In this document: positions 43,757-53,400 of the stretch, piece after piece
How the letters are laid out: every line of letters begins with the position of its first letter
Position numbering within the stretch: the stretch's first letter is position 1
Source: Novosphingobium sp. FSW06-99
GTDB lineage: Bacteria > Pseudomonadota > Alphaproteobacteria > Sphingomonadales > Sphingomonadaceae
Direction: 5' to 3'
Assembly (NCBI RefSeq): GCF_001519065.1
Contig: NZ_KQ954252.1
Coordinates: forward strand, 331,560 to 395,559
Length of the DNA stretch: 64,000 bases
Program-made: the position numbers and the translations under genes
Notes under the pieces: model-generated
The model's database searches: none
What the model saw: only the letters and a program-made list of their open reading frames with translations
Told to the model about the DNA's origin: nothing

Positions 43757-44137
43757 ATGCCGGAATTGACGATCACCCCCGATACCGTCCTGGCGATCGC
43801 GCAGATGGCACGGCAATTCGATGTCAAAGTTGCTGAATCCGATCCCGACAGCGGATCGAACCCCAGCGATGACATGGGCGTCGATGCGCTCGAATTCGGG
43901 CCCGACGACGATCTGCAGCGCGAACTGGTGTCGGTGATCAGCGACCTCAACGATGATGAACAGCAGGATCTGGTCGCGCTGATCCTGCTGGGCCGGGGCG
44001 ATTTGACGCTCGACGAATGGTCGGCGGCGCGGCTGACGTGGAACGATATCGGCCGTGCGCACACCCCGCGCTTTGTCACCGGCATCCCGCTGGTAAGCGA
44101 TTACCTGGAAGACGGCCTGTCGTTGCTGGCAGACTGA
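43757..44137 (+). CDS. DUF3775-family protein
   Basis: A 126-residue acidic cytoplasmic protein: PELTITPDTVLAIAQMARQFDVKVAE, then an Asp/Ser-rich linker, and DLQRELVSVISDLNDDEQQDLVALILLGRGDLTLDEW, typical of DUF3775. Start 43757 is preferred with AAGGA eight bases upstream; 43748 is possible. Function unknown; members occur widely in alphaproteobacteria. Ends just before a terminator. Confidence 0.8.
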   Translation: MPELTITPDTVLAIAQMARQFDVKVAESDPDSGSNPSDDMGVDALEFGPDDDLQRELVSVISDLNDDEQQDLVALILLGRGDLTLDEWSAARLTWNDIGRAHTPRFVTGIPLVSDYLEDGLSLLAD

Positions 44138-44138
44138 C

Positions 44139-44168
44139 GCATCGTGCGGGGGCTTCCCCGCACGATGC
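44139..44168. terminator. Bidirectional terminator hairpin
   Basis: Perfect 13-bp arms (GCATCGTGCGGGG / CCCCGCACGATGC) around GCTT, followed by TTTGG. It lies between the convergent DUF3775 and alcohol dehydrogenase genes. Confidence 0.75.
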
Positions 44169-44187
44169 TTTGGCATCTGGCGAAGGG

Positions 44188-45252
44188 TCAGGCCTCGATG
44201 ATCACCTTGAGCGCACCGGTCCTGGCCGCGTGCGCAAACGTGTCATAGGCTTCCAGGATTGCATCAAGCTTGAAACGGTGGGTGATCAGCCGTTTGGCAT
44301 CGATCCGGCCCGACTTGACCACTTTGAGCAGCATCGGCGTGCTCGATGTGTCGACCAGCCGGGTGGTGATGGCGATGTTGCGATCCCACAACCGTTCGAG
44401 ATGCAGCGCAACCGGCACGCCATGCACGCCGATATTGGCAATGATCCCGCCGGCCGCGACGATCTGTTCGCACAGTTCGAATGTCGCCGGGATGCCGACC
44501 GCCTCGATCGCGGTATCGACGCCCTTGCCTTCGGTCAGCGCCATCAGCGCGGCCACCGCATGACCGTCGCCGCTGTTGATGGTGTGTGTCGCACCAAACC
44601 GTTTGGCCACGTCCAGCCGCTTGTCATCGAGATCGATCATGATGATCGCGCCCGGCGAATAGAATTGCGCGGTCAGCAGCGCGGCCAGCCCGATCGGTCC
44701 GGCACCGACAATCGCCAGCGTTGCGCCCGGCGCCACTTTGCCGTTGAGCACGCCGCATTCAAAGCCGGTCGGTAGGATGTCGCTCAACAGCACTAGCGCT
44801 TCGTCATCGGCGCCCTCGGGGATCGGATAGAGGCTGGTATCGGCATGCGGAATGCGCACGAATTCGGCCTGGGTGCCATCGATCGTGTTGCCCAGGATCC
44901 AGCCGCCGGTGGTGCAATGCGAATACATGCCACGGCGGCAATATTCGCATTTTCCGCAAGCGCTGACGCAGGAAATCAGCACGTGATCGCCCGGCTTGAA
45001 GGCGGTGACCGCCGGGCCGACGCTGTCGACCACGCCGACGCCTTCATGGCCAAGGATGCGCCCCGGCTGGCAACTGGGCAGATCACCCTTGAGAATGTGC
45101 AGGTCGGTGCCGCAGATGGTGGTCCGGGTGATGCGGATGATGGCATCGCCGGGCGCGTCGATCTGCGGCCTGGCATGGCGTTCGAACGATGGCTTGCCCG
45201 GTCCGTGGTAGACCAGCGCCTGCATCGTCGATTGCGTCGGGGTGTCGTTCAT
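44188..45252 (-). CDS. Zinc-dependent alcohol dehydrogenase
   Basis: A 354-residue MDR-family enzyme. Catalytic zinc motifs CGTDLHILKGDLP and GHEGVGVV, structural zinc cysteines CVSACGKCEYCRRGMYSHC, and the NAD-binding GAGPIGLAALLTAQFY are all intact. It resembles tetrameric NAD-dependent alcohol/sorbitol-type dehydrogenases with a wide substrate range. Start 45252 was chosen because the fold begins MNDTPTQSTMQALVY; a longer frame to 45480 is not protein-like. Confidence 0.9.
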   Translation of the reverse strand: MNDTPTQSTMQALVYHGPGKPSFERHARPQIDAPGDAIIRITRTTICGTDLHILKGDLPSCQPGRILGHEGVGVVDSVGPAVTAFKPGDHVLISCVSACGKCEYCRRGMYSHCTTGGWILGNTIDGTQAEFVRIPHADTSLYPIPEGADDEALVLLSDILPTGFECGVLNGKVAPGATLAIVGAGPIGLAALLTAQFYSPGAIIMIDLDDKRLDVAKRFGATHTINSGDGHAVAALMALTEGKGVDTAIEAVGIPATFELCEQIVAAGGIIANIGVHGVPVALHLERLWDRNIAITTRLVDTSSTPMLLKVVKSGRIDAKRLITHRFKLDAILEAYDTFAHAARTGALKVIIEA

Positions 45253-45491
45253 CGTGGCTGCCTTTGTGCGGGGCGCTGGGTGGGGTGCGCCAGGCGCGAA
45301 AAATAGCCCCGGCGGATCGGGCGGGCAGCCTCGGAAATTACCCAATGGCACGCGATCGGATCCGCGCGGGCGGCCTTGCGTAGATTCCGCTGGCTGACAG
45401 CGCGGGATGCAGGGGCCACCGTGCAGTCTGCCCCACCGGCCGCCCGGCGCGCCGGTGCGAGGGGCCAGCCATACCCGCAAAGGATCACTCG

Positions 45492-45989
45492 ATGTTCAAC
45501 AGATCAAACCCGTTCGCCCTGTTGCCGACCCGCCGTAGCCATGGCCCGGTCATGCTCGCCGGTCTGGTGGGCGCCGCCATGGCCTTTGCGCCCGCGCTTG
45601 CATCGGCCCAGGACGCATCGCATTATCACCACCACGTGTGGGGCAAGACCGCGCACGAAAGCGAAGAAACGATCGACCTGCGCATCAGCGATCTGCACAC
45701 GCGGCTGCATATCACGCCCGACGAGGAAACCGCCTGGAGCGGTGTCGCGCAGACCATGCGCGACAACGAAGCGCATATGCAGGAACTGATTGCCGCTCGC
45801 GAGGCCGAGCCCGAACACCATGTCTCCGCGCCCGAAGACCTGCGGGTCTATGAACACTTCACCCAGGCGCATGTCGAGGGTCTGAAGCTGCTGCGGTCGT
45901 CGTTCGAAACGCTCTATACCGCGATGCCCGACGCGCAGAAGCTGGTCGCCGACGATGTGTTCGACAAGTTCGGCAACGGCCACGATTGA
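45492..45989 (+). CDS. Spy/CpxP-like periplasmic protein
   Basis: A 165-residue secreted protein. A signal (VMLAGLVGAAMAFAPALASAQ) precedes a helical mature part with the LTxxQ-type motif as LHITPDEETAWSGVAQTMRDNEA and a His-rich N-terminus (HYHHHVW) that might bind metal. Spy proteins act as ATP-free periplasmic chaperones under envelope stress; that role here is inference from the family. Confidence 0.7.
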   Translation: MFNRSNPFALLPTRRSHGPVMLAGLVGAAMAFAPALASAQDASHYHHHVWGKTAHESEETIDLRISDLHTRLHITPDEETAWSGVAQTMRDNEAHMQELIAAREAEPEHHVSAPEDLRVYEHFTQAHVEGLKLLRSSFETLYTAMPDAQKLVADDVFDKFGNGHD

Positions 45990-46058
45990 CCGCGGCGGCG
46001 GTGCTGCGCGCCGCACGCCGACCGGCTTCACCCCACCTTTTTTCGAGGATATTTCGCC

Positions 46059-46400
46059 ATGAACAGTGTTACCCGGATTGATCGATCCGCCCATCATCGC
46101 GGCCTGCGCCTCGGCGCCCGGCTTGCCACGGCGGCGGTGCTCGCGCTGGCGCTGTGCACCAGCCCGGCCATGGCCGGGCCGCGCGGCGGCGGTGGCGGCG
46201 GCGGCGCACGTGGCGGCGGTGGCGGTCATGGTGGCGGCGGGCACGGCGGCGGCGGGCACGGCGATGGTCGCGGCGGTCGCGGCTATGGCGGATGGGGCGG
46301 CGGCTATTATCCCGGCCCTGCGATTGTCTATGGCGGGCCTTACTATTGCACGCCGCCGTTGATCTACTTCCCCGCCTATCAGTACAACACCTGCGAATAA
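46059..46400 (+). CDS. Glycine-rich secreted protein
   Basis: A 113-residue secreted protein: signal peptide (LATAAVLALALCTSPAMA), then a Gly/His repeat tract (GGGGHGGGGHGGGGHGDGRGG) and an aromatic C-terminus with YYCTPPLIYFPAYQYNTCE whose two cysteines may pair. Low complexity prevents a family call; probably cell-surface or envelope. Confidence 0.65.
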   Translation: MNSVTRIDRSAHHRGLRLGARLATAAVLALALCTSPAMAGPRGGGGGGGARGGGGGHGGGGHGGGGHGDGRGGRGYGGWGGGYYPGPAIVYGGPYYCTPPLIYFPAYQYNTCE

Positions 46401-46498
46401 GCGATGCGCGATGGGCCGTGCAGACGACCCATCGCCACGCCAGCGTGTCTTGGCGCGCGCTGTTACACGCTGCACCGATTCAAACCGGAAGAACACCC

Positions 46499-46627
46499 AT
46501 GACCGTCGCGCAACACAGGCCGATCAACCGGCACCCTGCGGCGCTGGCAAGCTGGCTGTCGATCCAGACCAATTGGTATGCGCACAAGATATGCGGCAAC
46601 CAATGGTGGCAATTTTTTCAGCAATGA
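46499..46627 (+). CDS. Possible 42-residue small protein
   Basis: An ORF (MTVAQHRPINRHPAALAS...NQWWQFFQQ) with GGAAGA eight bases before its ATG, 98 bp after the Gly-rich gene. It is basic and ends in aromatic residues. No homologue recognised; could be noise in the 353-bp gap, which otherwise holds only the inverted repeat at 46716-46741. Confidence 0.35.
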   Translation: MTVAQHRPINRHPAALASWLSIQTNWYAHKICGNQWWQFFQQ

Positions 46628-46715
46628 CCTGATCGCGCATGGCGGGCACGGCGCGCAAACTGCACCTTGCGGTTCCCCTTGGCGTGCCGTTTTCAGACCT
46701 GGCAGCAGCCTCCTT

Positions 46716-46741
46716 CGACCGGCATCCGACGATGCCGGTCG
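46716..46741. repeat. Inverted repeat next to slipin gene end
   Basis: Perfect 11-bp arms (CGACCGGCATC / GATGCCGGTCG) with a 4-nt loop, 12 bp past the slipin stop (minus strand). It lacks a T run, so terminator function is only possible. Confidence 0.45.
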
Positions 46742-46753
46742 AGCGCTGTTCGA

Positions 46754-47539
46754 TCAGGACACGTCCGGCTTGTTCGCCGCCGTTTCCAGCAACGACAGGA
46801 ACGGTTTGACGATATCGATCGGCATCGGGAACACCACGGTCGAATTCTGTTCCGCGCCGATTTCGGTCAGCGTCTGCAAATACCGCAACTGCATTGCCGC
46901 CGGGATGCTCGACAGGATGGTGGCCGCATCGACCAGCGTCTGCGAGGCTTGGAATTCGGCCTGGGCATGGATCACCTTGGCGCGACGATCGCGCTCTGCC
47001 TCGGCCTGCTTGGCGATCGCGCGAACCATGTTTTCGGTCAGTTCGACCGTGCGGATTTCGACATTCGACACCTTGATGCCCCATGTCTCGGTCTGCGCAT
47101 CGAGGATCGCCTGAACATCGGTGGACAGTTTCTTGCGCTCCGACAGCATCTCGTCGAGGTCGTGCTGGCCCAGCACCGCGCGCAAGGTGGTCTGCGCCAG
47201 CATGTTGGTGGCGGGCAGATAGTCCTGCACCTGGATGATCGCGTGTTCGGGATTGATCACATTGAAATAGAGCACCGCATCGACCTTCATCGAGACATTG
47301 TCGCGGCTGATCACATCCTGGCTGGGGATCTCGATCACCTGGATGCGCAGATCGACCCGCACCATCTGCTGGATCAGCGGGATCAGCAGGACCAGGCCGG
47401 GCCCTTTGACATGGTCGAACCGGCCCAGCGTGAACACCACCGCGCGTTCGTATTCGCGCAAGATCCGCACGCTCAACGCGGCCACGAACAACACGCCAAA
47501 GATCACGATCGGCGTAACCGATTGCCACAAGGGGATCAT
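46754..47539 (-). CDS. Slipin/stomatin-like SPFH membrane protein
   Basis: A 261-residue membrane protein: one N-terminal helix ([21 protein letters not shown]), then the SPFH domain ([37 protein letters not shown]) and a helical C-terminus ([21 protein letters not shown]). Slipins form large oligomers that organise membranes or regulate proteases. The usual NfeD partner is not adjacent. AAGGAA lies nine bases before the ATG. It may be read through from the ompA gene upstream, past the hairpin at 47562-47591. Confidence 0.9.
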   Translation of the reverse strand: MIPLWQSVTPIVIFGVLFVAALSVRILREYERAVVFTLGRFDHVKGPGLVLLIPLIQQMVRVDLRIQVIEIPSQDVISRDNVSMKVDAVLYFNVINPEHAIIQVQDYLPATNMLAQTTLRAVLGQHDLDEMLSERKKLSTDVQAILDAQTETWGIKVSNVEIRTVELTENMVRAIAKQAEAERDRRAKVIHAQAEFQASQTLVDAATILSSIPAAMQLRYLQTLTEIGAEQNSTVVFPMPIDIVKPFLSLLETAANKPDVS

Positions 47540-47561
47540 CGCTGGTTCCTTTTTCCGGTAA

Positions 47562-47591
47562 AAAAAGGGCCGCGAAAGTGCGGCCCTTTTT
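47562..47591 (-). terminator. Rho-independent terminator of ompA-like gene
   Basis: Perfect 12-bp arms (AAAAAGGGCCGC / GCGGCCCTTTTT) around GAAAGT, with a run of seven T on the minus strand, directly after the ompA stop. Works best for the minus-strand ompA transcript; it also separates that transcript from the slipin gene. Confidence 0.85.
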
Positions 47592-47612
47592 CAGTCAATC
47601 AGGGGTGCGCGA

Positions 47613-48728
47613 TCAGTTGCCCGCGCCGGTCCCATAGGTGATTTCAACGCGGCGGTTCTGCAGTTCGCGCACACCGTCGGCGGTGGGCACGCGCTGGTTG
47701 GCCTTGCCATAGGCGTGGCTGCTGATGCTGGTGGCAGCAATGCCATGGCCGGTCAGATAGGCCTGCACCGCTTCATCGCGCCGGGCCGCCAGGCCAAGGT
47801 TGTAGCGCACCGAACCCGAACTGTCGGTATAGCCCGCCAGCGTGATCGGCACGGTGCCGCAATTGCCATAGGCCTGGATCGCGCTGTCCAGAATGTTGGC
47901 GGCTTCGGGAGAGATTGCCGACTTGTCCCAATCGAAGAACACGATGTACGGGCCGTTGTTGCAGACCGGTGCAACCGGCGGCGGAGGAGGAGGGGGCGGC
48001 GGAGGCGGCGGGGGCGGCGGCGGGGGCGGCGGAGCGGCTGCGACCTCGGGTGCCGGGGCCGCGTGCGAGCCGAAGTTGAACGTCAGCGTGGCGAGCAGCG
48101 AATGCGACCGCAACGTGCCTTCGCGGGTGGTGCCGTCGGAATAGCCGAACTGGTTGGCGCCGCTCGGGTCGAAATAGCGATATTTGACACCCAGGTCGAC
48201 CGAATGGCTGACCGGTACGGTCAATCCGGCAATGCCCTGCCACGCAAAGCCGTGATCATGGCCGCTGATGATCCCGGAACTGGCCAGATTGTCGAACAGG
48301 AACGTGTCGGCATAGCCTGCGCCGCCACCGGCATAGACCTTGACGCCGCCCCAATGGCCCAGACCGAGCAGGACGTTGCCCATGATCGCATTGGTCCGGG
48401 TGCGTCCGTAAAGGCCCGAGGACTGGTCGTAATAGCCGTTGGGCGGGGTGGTTCCGGTCGGCCGGTTCTGCGATTTCAGCACCGAATTGTCATGGAACGC
48501 TTCGGCTTCAAGGCGGAAATGGCCAAAGTCATAGCCCACCGCGCCACCGGCTTCCCAGCCGTGCTTGAAGGCGTCGGTCTGTTCATAGCCCGCGCCGTCG
48601 CTGATGGAAACATGCCGCTGGGCGACCGCGCCGCCTTCGATGGTGATATAGGGACCGGTGTCATCGGCATAGGCCGATCCGGCCAGTGCGCTCGACGCAA
48701 GCGCCGTCGCGATTAGGATTTTCCTCAT
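47613..48728 (-). CDS. OmpA-family protein with polyproline linker
   Basis: A 371-residue outer-membrane protein. Signal peptide (TALASSALAGSAYA), an eight-strand beta-barrel (about 22-225), a linker of 19 consecutive prolines, then a peptidoglycan-binding OmpA domain (YIVFFDWDKSAISPEA, ITLAGYTDSSGSVRYNLGLAARRDEAVQAYL, NRRVEITYG) with the Asp/Arg pair for diaminopimelate. It links outer membrane to cell wall. The C-rich codon run for the linker is a sequence curiosity but the frame is intact. Confidence 0.93.
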   Translation of the reverse strand: MRKILIATALASSALAGSAYADDTGPYITIEGGAVAQRHVSISDGAGYEQTDAFKHGWEAGGAVGYDFGHFRLEAEAFHDNSVLKSQNRPTGTTPPNGYYDQSSGLYGRTRTNAIMGNVLLGLGHWGGVKVYAGGGAGYADTFLFDNLASSGIISGHDHGFAWQGIAGLTVPVSHSVDLGVKYRYFDPSGANQFGYSDGTTREGTLRSHSLLATLTFNFGSHAAPAPEVAAAPPPPPPPPPPPPPPPPPPPVAPVCNNGPYIVFFDWDKSAISPEAANILDSAIQAYGNCGTVPITLAGYTDSSGSVRYNLGLAARRDEAVQAYLTGHGIAATSISSHAYGKANQRVPTADGVRELQNRRVEITYGTGAGN

Positions 48729-48787
48729 GATTTTTCCATTGGTTGGGCGAGCCGGAGAGCGGCCCGCCGGGAGTAAGTCAGGATGGT

Positions 48788-49351
48788 TCAGCGCGGGTGG
48801 ATCGCCGAAATCTTGGTGCCCTGCAGCGTCAGGTCGGCCATCAGGCCCTTTTCGTTGAACGGAAAGGCATAGACGTCCTTGGTCATGGTCGTCGAATTGG
48901 CTTCTGCGCCTGCGCCGGTGGTGATGATCGCGACGCTGGGGCCGGTGCCGGCGTCAAAGTTGCCGCTGCGGCGCAGATGGCGCAGCGCGGCATTGTTCAT
49001 CAGGAACAGGGCATAGCTGAATTTCTCGCCACCGATCTGCAGGCCCCAGGACCCGCCAGACAAGTTGTAGAAGCCCGCCGGACGACCGTCGATCAACAGC
49101 ACGCCGTTGCCGCTTTCGCCGCCGAACACCAGGCCCGCCTTGAAGATCGAGGGGAACACCAGCACGGCGCGGGCATGGCGGGCAAAGAGGCGCGAACGCG
49201 GTTCGCGCGCTTCGAGCGATTGCAGCGCCTGTTGGCCCTGTGCGGTGATTTCGGCGGCGGATCGGGCGCTTGCAGACGTTGCGGTCAGCGGAACGGCCAC
49301 GACGGCCATGGCCACGGCGGCAACGGCAAACAGGCGATGGGAAATTTGCAT
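48788..49351 (-). CDS. SYLF (YSC84-type) domain secreted protein
   Basis: A 187-residue protein. Signal peptide (VAAVAMAVVAVPLTATSASA) followed by a SYLF domain (ARAVLVFPSIFKAGLVFGGESGNGVLLIDGRPAGFYNLSGGSWGLQIGGEKFSYALFLMN and a C-terminal FNEKGLMADLTLQGTKIS). The domain binds lipids. It lies 59 bp upstream of the ompA gene on the same strand and is probably cotranscribed. Start 49351 fits the signal peptide; longer upstream frames do not look coding. Confidence 0.85.
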   Translation of the reverse strand: MQISHRLFAVAAVAMAVVAVPLTATSASARSAAEITAQGQQALQSLEAREPRSRLFARHARAVLVFPSIFKAGLVFGGESGNGVLLIDGRPAGFYNLSGGSWGLQIGGEKFSYALFLMNNAALRHLRRSGNFDAGTGPSVAIITTGAGAEANSTTMTKDVYAFPFNEKGLMADLTLQGTKISAIHPR

Positions 49352-49790
49352 GGCGGCGTACTCCAGATAGTGATGTGAAATATTATGCTTCACGGGGCGA
49401 ACGGAGTGTCCAAATGCCCGCGCATGATTGACCAGTTCGCAAAACGGTCCGAAAAAATACCAGATATTGTGGAGATTGTTTCGGACCATCCGTGATTTCA
49501 TCTGGATGCAGTGCTCCAATGGCTGATTTTATTGTGCTGATGAACCCTCGGAATGTACGCATGGCTTGGCCAATTCCGGGCTGTTGGTGCGGGATTTTTG
49601 GCGATCCTGTTGCCACCACGGCGGGGCCTGAGGGCGGTGTGCCCGGTCGTGCAGGCTCTGGGTAGTTTCCGAGGCTGCGCCACGGCGCGCGGGGCGCCTA
49701 CCGGTACATCAGGCGGCCTGACAGTCCGCCATATCCAAAGATCCCCATCCCGCATGTCAGCGGTACCCAGCCTACAGGAACGAGGCCATC
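49352..49790. other. Divergent promoter region of the SYLF and stress-protein genes
   Basis: 439 bp with no convincing gene. It is more AT-rich near 49380-49500 and contains a perfect inverted repeat (see 49446-49487). Both flanking genes must have promoters here. No clear GGAAC-N16-CGTT (general stress sigma) site is seen. Confidence 0.4.
49446..49487. repeat. Spaced inverted repeat in divergent promoter
   Basis: Perfect 9-bp arms GGTCCGAAA (49446-49454) and TTTCGGACC (49479-49487), 24 bp apart, centre-to-centre 33 bp (three helical turns). Might be a paired operator or a large hairpin. About 95-135 bp upstream of the SYLF gene start. Confidence 0.45.
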
Positions 49791-50366
49791 ATGCACGAAC
49801 CCGCCGTCTTGCCCCCCGAAGCCATCCCGGCTGCCGCTGTCGGCACTTTTGCCAGCCACGCCACAGCGGAGACCGCCGTCAAGGAGCTCGGCCTGGCCGG
49901 GTTCGACATCAGCCATCTCAGCGTTGTCGGCAAAGGCTACCACACCGACGAACACGTTATCGGCTTTTTCAACAAGGGCGACCGGGTCCGTTTCTGGGGC
50001 ACGCGCGGGCTGTTCTGGGGCGGGTTGTGGGGCCTGTTCTTCGGCGGCATCTTCGTAACGGTGCCGGTGGTCGGCCCGGTGGTGGCGCTTGGTCATCTGG
50101 GCGCGATGATCGTCGCCGGGATGGAAGGCGCGCTGATCATCGGCGGCGCCAGTGCGCTGTCGGCTGCGCTCTACGGGATCGGTATCCCCCACGACAGCGT
50201 CATCCAGTACGAAACCGCGATCGCGGCGGACAGCTTTCTGGTGCTGGCGCACGATACGCCCGCGCGCATCGAAGTGGCCCGCACCATTCTCGAAGCCGCC
50301 GGAGCGACGCGCGTCGATGTTCACGTCGGGCTTGGCCAGCGCAAGGCCGTGCCCGAAGTCGCGTGA
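49791..50366 (+). CDS. General stress protein (DUF1269/17M-like)
   Basis: A 191-residue membrane-associated protein. An N-terminal ferredoxin-like half (AVGTFASHATAETAVKELGLAGFDISHLSVVGKGYHT) is followed by a glycine-zipper-like membrane region (GLFWGGLWGLFFGGIFVTVPVVGPVVALGHLGAMIVAGMEGALIIGGASALSAALYGIGIP) and a second alpha/beta half. This is the pattern of general stress protein 17M / DUF1269 proteins. GGAAC-GAGG precedes the ATG. Confidence 0.75.
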   Translation: MHEPAVLPPEAIPAAAVGTFASHATAETAVKELGLAGFDISHLSVVGKGYHTDEHVIGFFNKGDRVRFWGTRGLFWGGLWGLFFGGIFVTVPVVGPVVALGHLGAMIVAGMEGALIIGGASALSAALYGIGIPHDSVIQYETAIAADSFLVLAHDTPARIEVARTILEAAGATRVDVHVGLGQRKAVPEVA

Positions 50367-50412
50367 TTTTGGTCCTGAAGCACGATGCGTTTCAGATTGA
50401 ACGCATTGTGTT

Positions 50413-53400
50413 TCAGGTGGCGGTGGCCACCAGCACCTTGCGCGCGAGTTCGGGAATGGATTTCGCGCCCATGCGGTGCATGATTTCGGCGCGATGGTTT
50501 TCGACCGTGCGCTGGCTGATACCCAGATCGGCGGCGATGTTCTTGCTGGGCTCTCCGGCCAGCACCATGGCCATGACCTGTCTTTGTCGCGCGGTCAGGC
50601 CCTGGGTCCGTCGCGCGGCGTCGGCGTGGGCTTCGTCATCGATGCGGATGCCGTGCGATTGTGCCGTGGCCCGGCTGATGCTGGCCAGCAGATCGGCACT
50701 GCCGACCGGCTTTTCGATGAATTCACAGGCGCCCGCCCGCATGGCGTGAACGGCCAGGCCGATATCCCCGTCGCCCGTGATCAGGATCACCGGCACATGA
50801 TCGCCGCGCGCGCGCAAAGTATCGAGCAGGCCGATCCCGCTCATGCCCGGCAGACGCACGTCGACCAGCAGGCAACCGGCCGTGCCCGGACGATAGGCCT
50901 CCAGAAACGCCTCGGCGGTGGCAAAATCCTCTACCTGGCAGCCATGGCCAACCAGCAGTTCGCATAGCGCGGCGCGGATTTCCGGCTCGTCGTCGATAAC
51001 ATAGGTCACGCCTGGCGAGGCGCCGTCTTCGCCGGCCAACGGCGATCCTGCGGGCACCAGCAAGCTGGTGATGGTTTCCATCAGCACGCGCGATTCGACC
51101 GGCTTGCTCATGTGAACGCACTTGCCGCGCGTCGTGTCGACACCGGCGATCCGCGCCACCGCTTCGGTAGAGATGTCGCCGGTCAGAATGATCGCGGGCA
51201 GATCCTGCGGCACCATCGCGCGCAGCCGCACCAGCAAGTCGACCCCGGTGTGCCCGGCGGGCAAGTTGTAATCGGTCAGCAGGATGTCGGGCCTGATCGC
51301 GCTGTGCGTGATCAAGGCGATCGCCGCGGCAAAATCGGCCGCGCTGGTGACGCTGTGGCCTGCCGAACGCAACAATTGCGACAGCAGGTCGCGCAAGTCC
51401 GGATCGTCTTCGACCACCATGATCGCCGTGCCCTGGTGCGCCGCGCGCGTCGGCAGGACGAGCGCGGATGGTTCGGGCGCGACCGACGGTGGCCGGATAT
51501 CGCGACACGGTACGGTGACCGTGAAGACAGACCCTTTGCCCGGTGCCGATCGCACATCGATGGGGTGGCCGAGCAGTTTGCCAAGCCGCCGCACGATCGC
51601 CAGCCCCAGCCCGAGGCCGCGATTGCGATCGCCCGATGGGTCGTCGATCTGGTGAAACTCTTCGAAAATCGCGTGAAGCTGCCCTGCCTCGATGCCGATG
51701 CCGCTGTCGCGCACTTCGATGCACAGATTGTCGCCGCGGCGGCGGCAGGCAAGCATCACGCGGCCGCGCGGGGTGCACTTGATCGCGTTGCCCAGCAGAT
51801 TGCGCAAGATCTGCTTGATCAGCATTGGATCGCTGTCGACCATGGCCGCACAGGGCCGTACCACCAGGGTCAGGTTGTGCGCCTGCGCCAGCGGGGTGAA
51901 TTCCTCGCGCAGGCGATCGAGCGTCTGGGTGATGGCAAACTGCGCGCGTTGCGGATTGATTGCGCCGACTTCGATCTGGTTGATGTTGAGCAAGGTGTCG
52001 AGCATGCCCGACAAACCGCGCAGCGTCTTGTCAAACCGCATGAACAGCGCGTTTGCGGCGTCGCCCGTGACCATCTGCGCCAGTTGTTCCTTGAGCAGCG
52101 TCAGCACTTGCAGCGGTTGGCGCAAGTCATGGCTGGCGGCGGCGAGAAACCGCGATTTTGCCATGTTGGCGCGTTCGGATTCGAGCTTGGCGGACTCCAG
52201 CGCGCCCATGATCTGCTTGCGGTCGGTAATATCGGCAAACGTGATGACCACACCATCGACCCGGCTGTCGTGCGCCCGATAGGGGAAAATCCGCCGCATG
52301 AACCACACCGTGTCCGGCGCTTCGGCACCCGGCACGGTGATTTCGCGTTCGATCGTCGTGCCGTCTTTCAGCACATGCCGGGCATCGTCGAGCAAAGCGG
52401 GATCATCGGCAACCGGCCGCAAATCTGCCAGTGACCGGCCAAGATCACCGGGAATGACATTGAACAGCGGCTTGATCGCGGGAGTGAAAAAGCGGATCCG
52501 CAAACCGGTGTCGAGAAACATCGTGCCGATATTGGTGCTGGTCATCACGTTGCGCAAATCGTCCGAAGCCAGCCGCTGGCGATCGAGCGTTTCCTGAAGC
52601 TGACCGTTGAGCGCGGTCAGCTCTTCGTTGAGCGACTGCAGCTCTTCCTTGGATGTCAGCAGTTCCTCGTTGGCGGACTGGAATTCCTCGTTGACCGACA
52701 GCGCTTCTTCGTTGATCGCCTTGTGTTCCTGGCTGATGATCTCGCGCTGTTGCAGCGCGGCCTGGAATTCGGCCTGGGTTTCCAGCAATTCGCGTTCAAG
52801 TTCGGCAATGCGCACGCTGTCGGCGGGCGTGCGATCGGCCGCCGCCTCGGCGTCGTCGGTCGGCTCATCGATGAAACAGACCATCATGAGCTCTTCACCC
52901 GCCTCGGTCAGGCATTCGATTTCAAAGCGAAAGCGGCTTTGCGGGTCATCATGTCCGCCGCGCACGATCCCGCCATCGACGTGCCGTTCGCCGGCCGCCG
53001 CACGGCTGAGCGCCCGTCGCAGGCGTGTGCGCAACGATGGCGATGCCATGGCCAGCAGGTCGAGCGTCGCATAGCCGGGCGCCACGCGCAGATAGCGCGC
53101 CGTGGGTCCGGTCGAAAACAGGCATTCATGCTGTTTGTTGATCAGCACCGCCGCCGGGGCATGGCGTGCCAGGACCGCGCGATGGCAGATCTCGGCAAGG
53201 CTGGCCTGGCGCCCGGTCGTGATCTGGCCATCGGTGGTTTCCAGGCGGGGGGGCTTTCCTTCCAGGGTGAACGAAATCCCCGCATCGCCGGGACGGCTGT
53301 GCGCCACCGCACGGTAACAGCAATCGGCACCGGGAATCGGCGCAAACCGGTCCTCGGCCTTGCCCACCGTTTCGGATGTGCCGAGCACTAGCGTGCCGCC

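Noticed and set aside
46180..46300. CRISPR-like or tandem DNA repeat
   Set aside because: The GGC/GGG/CAT repeats are in-frame codons for a Gly/His-rich protein; likewise 47975-48035 encodes the OmpA polyproline linker.
46716..46741. Rho-independent terminator for slipin
   Set aside because: Perfect stem but no T run on either strand, so only listed as an inverted repeat.
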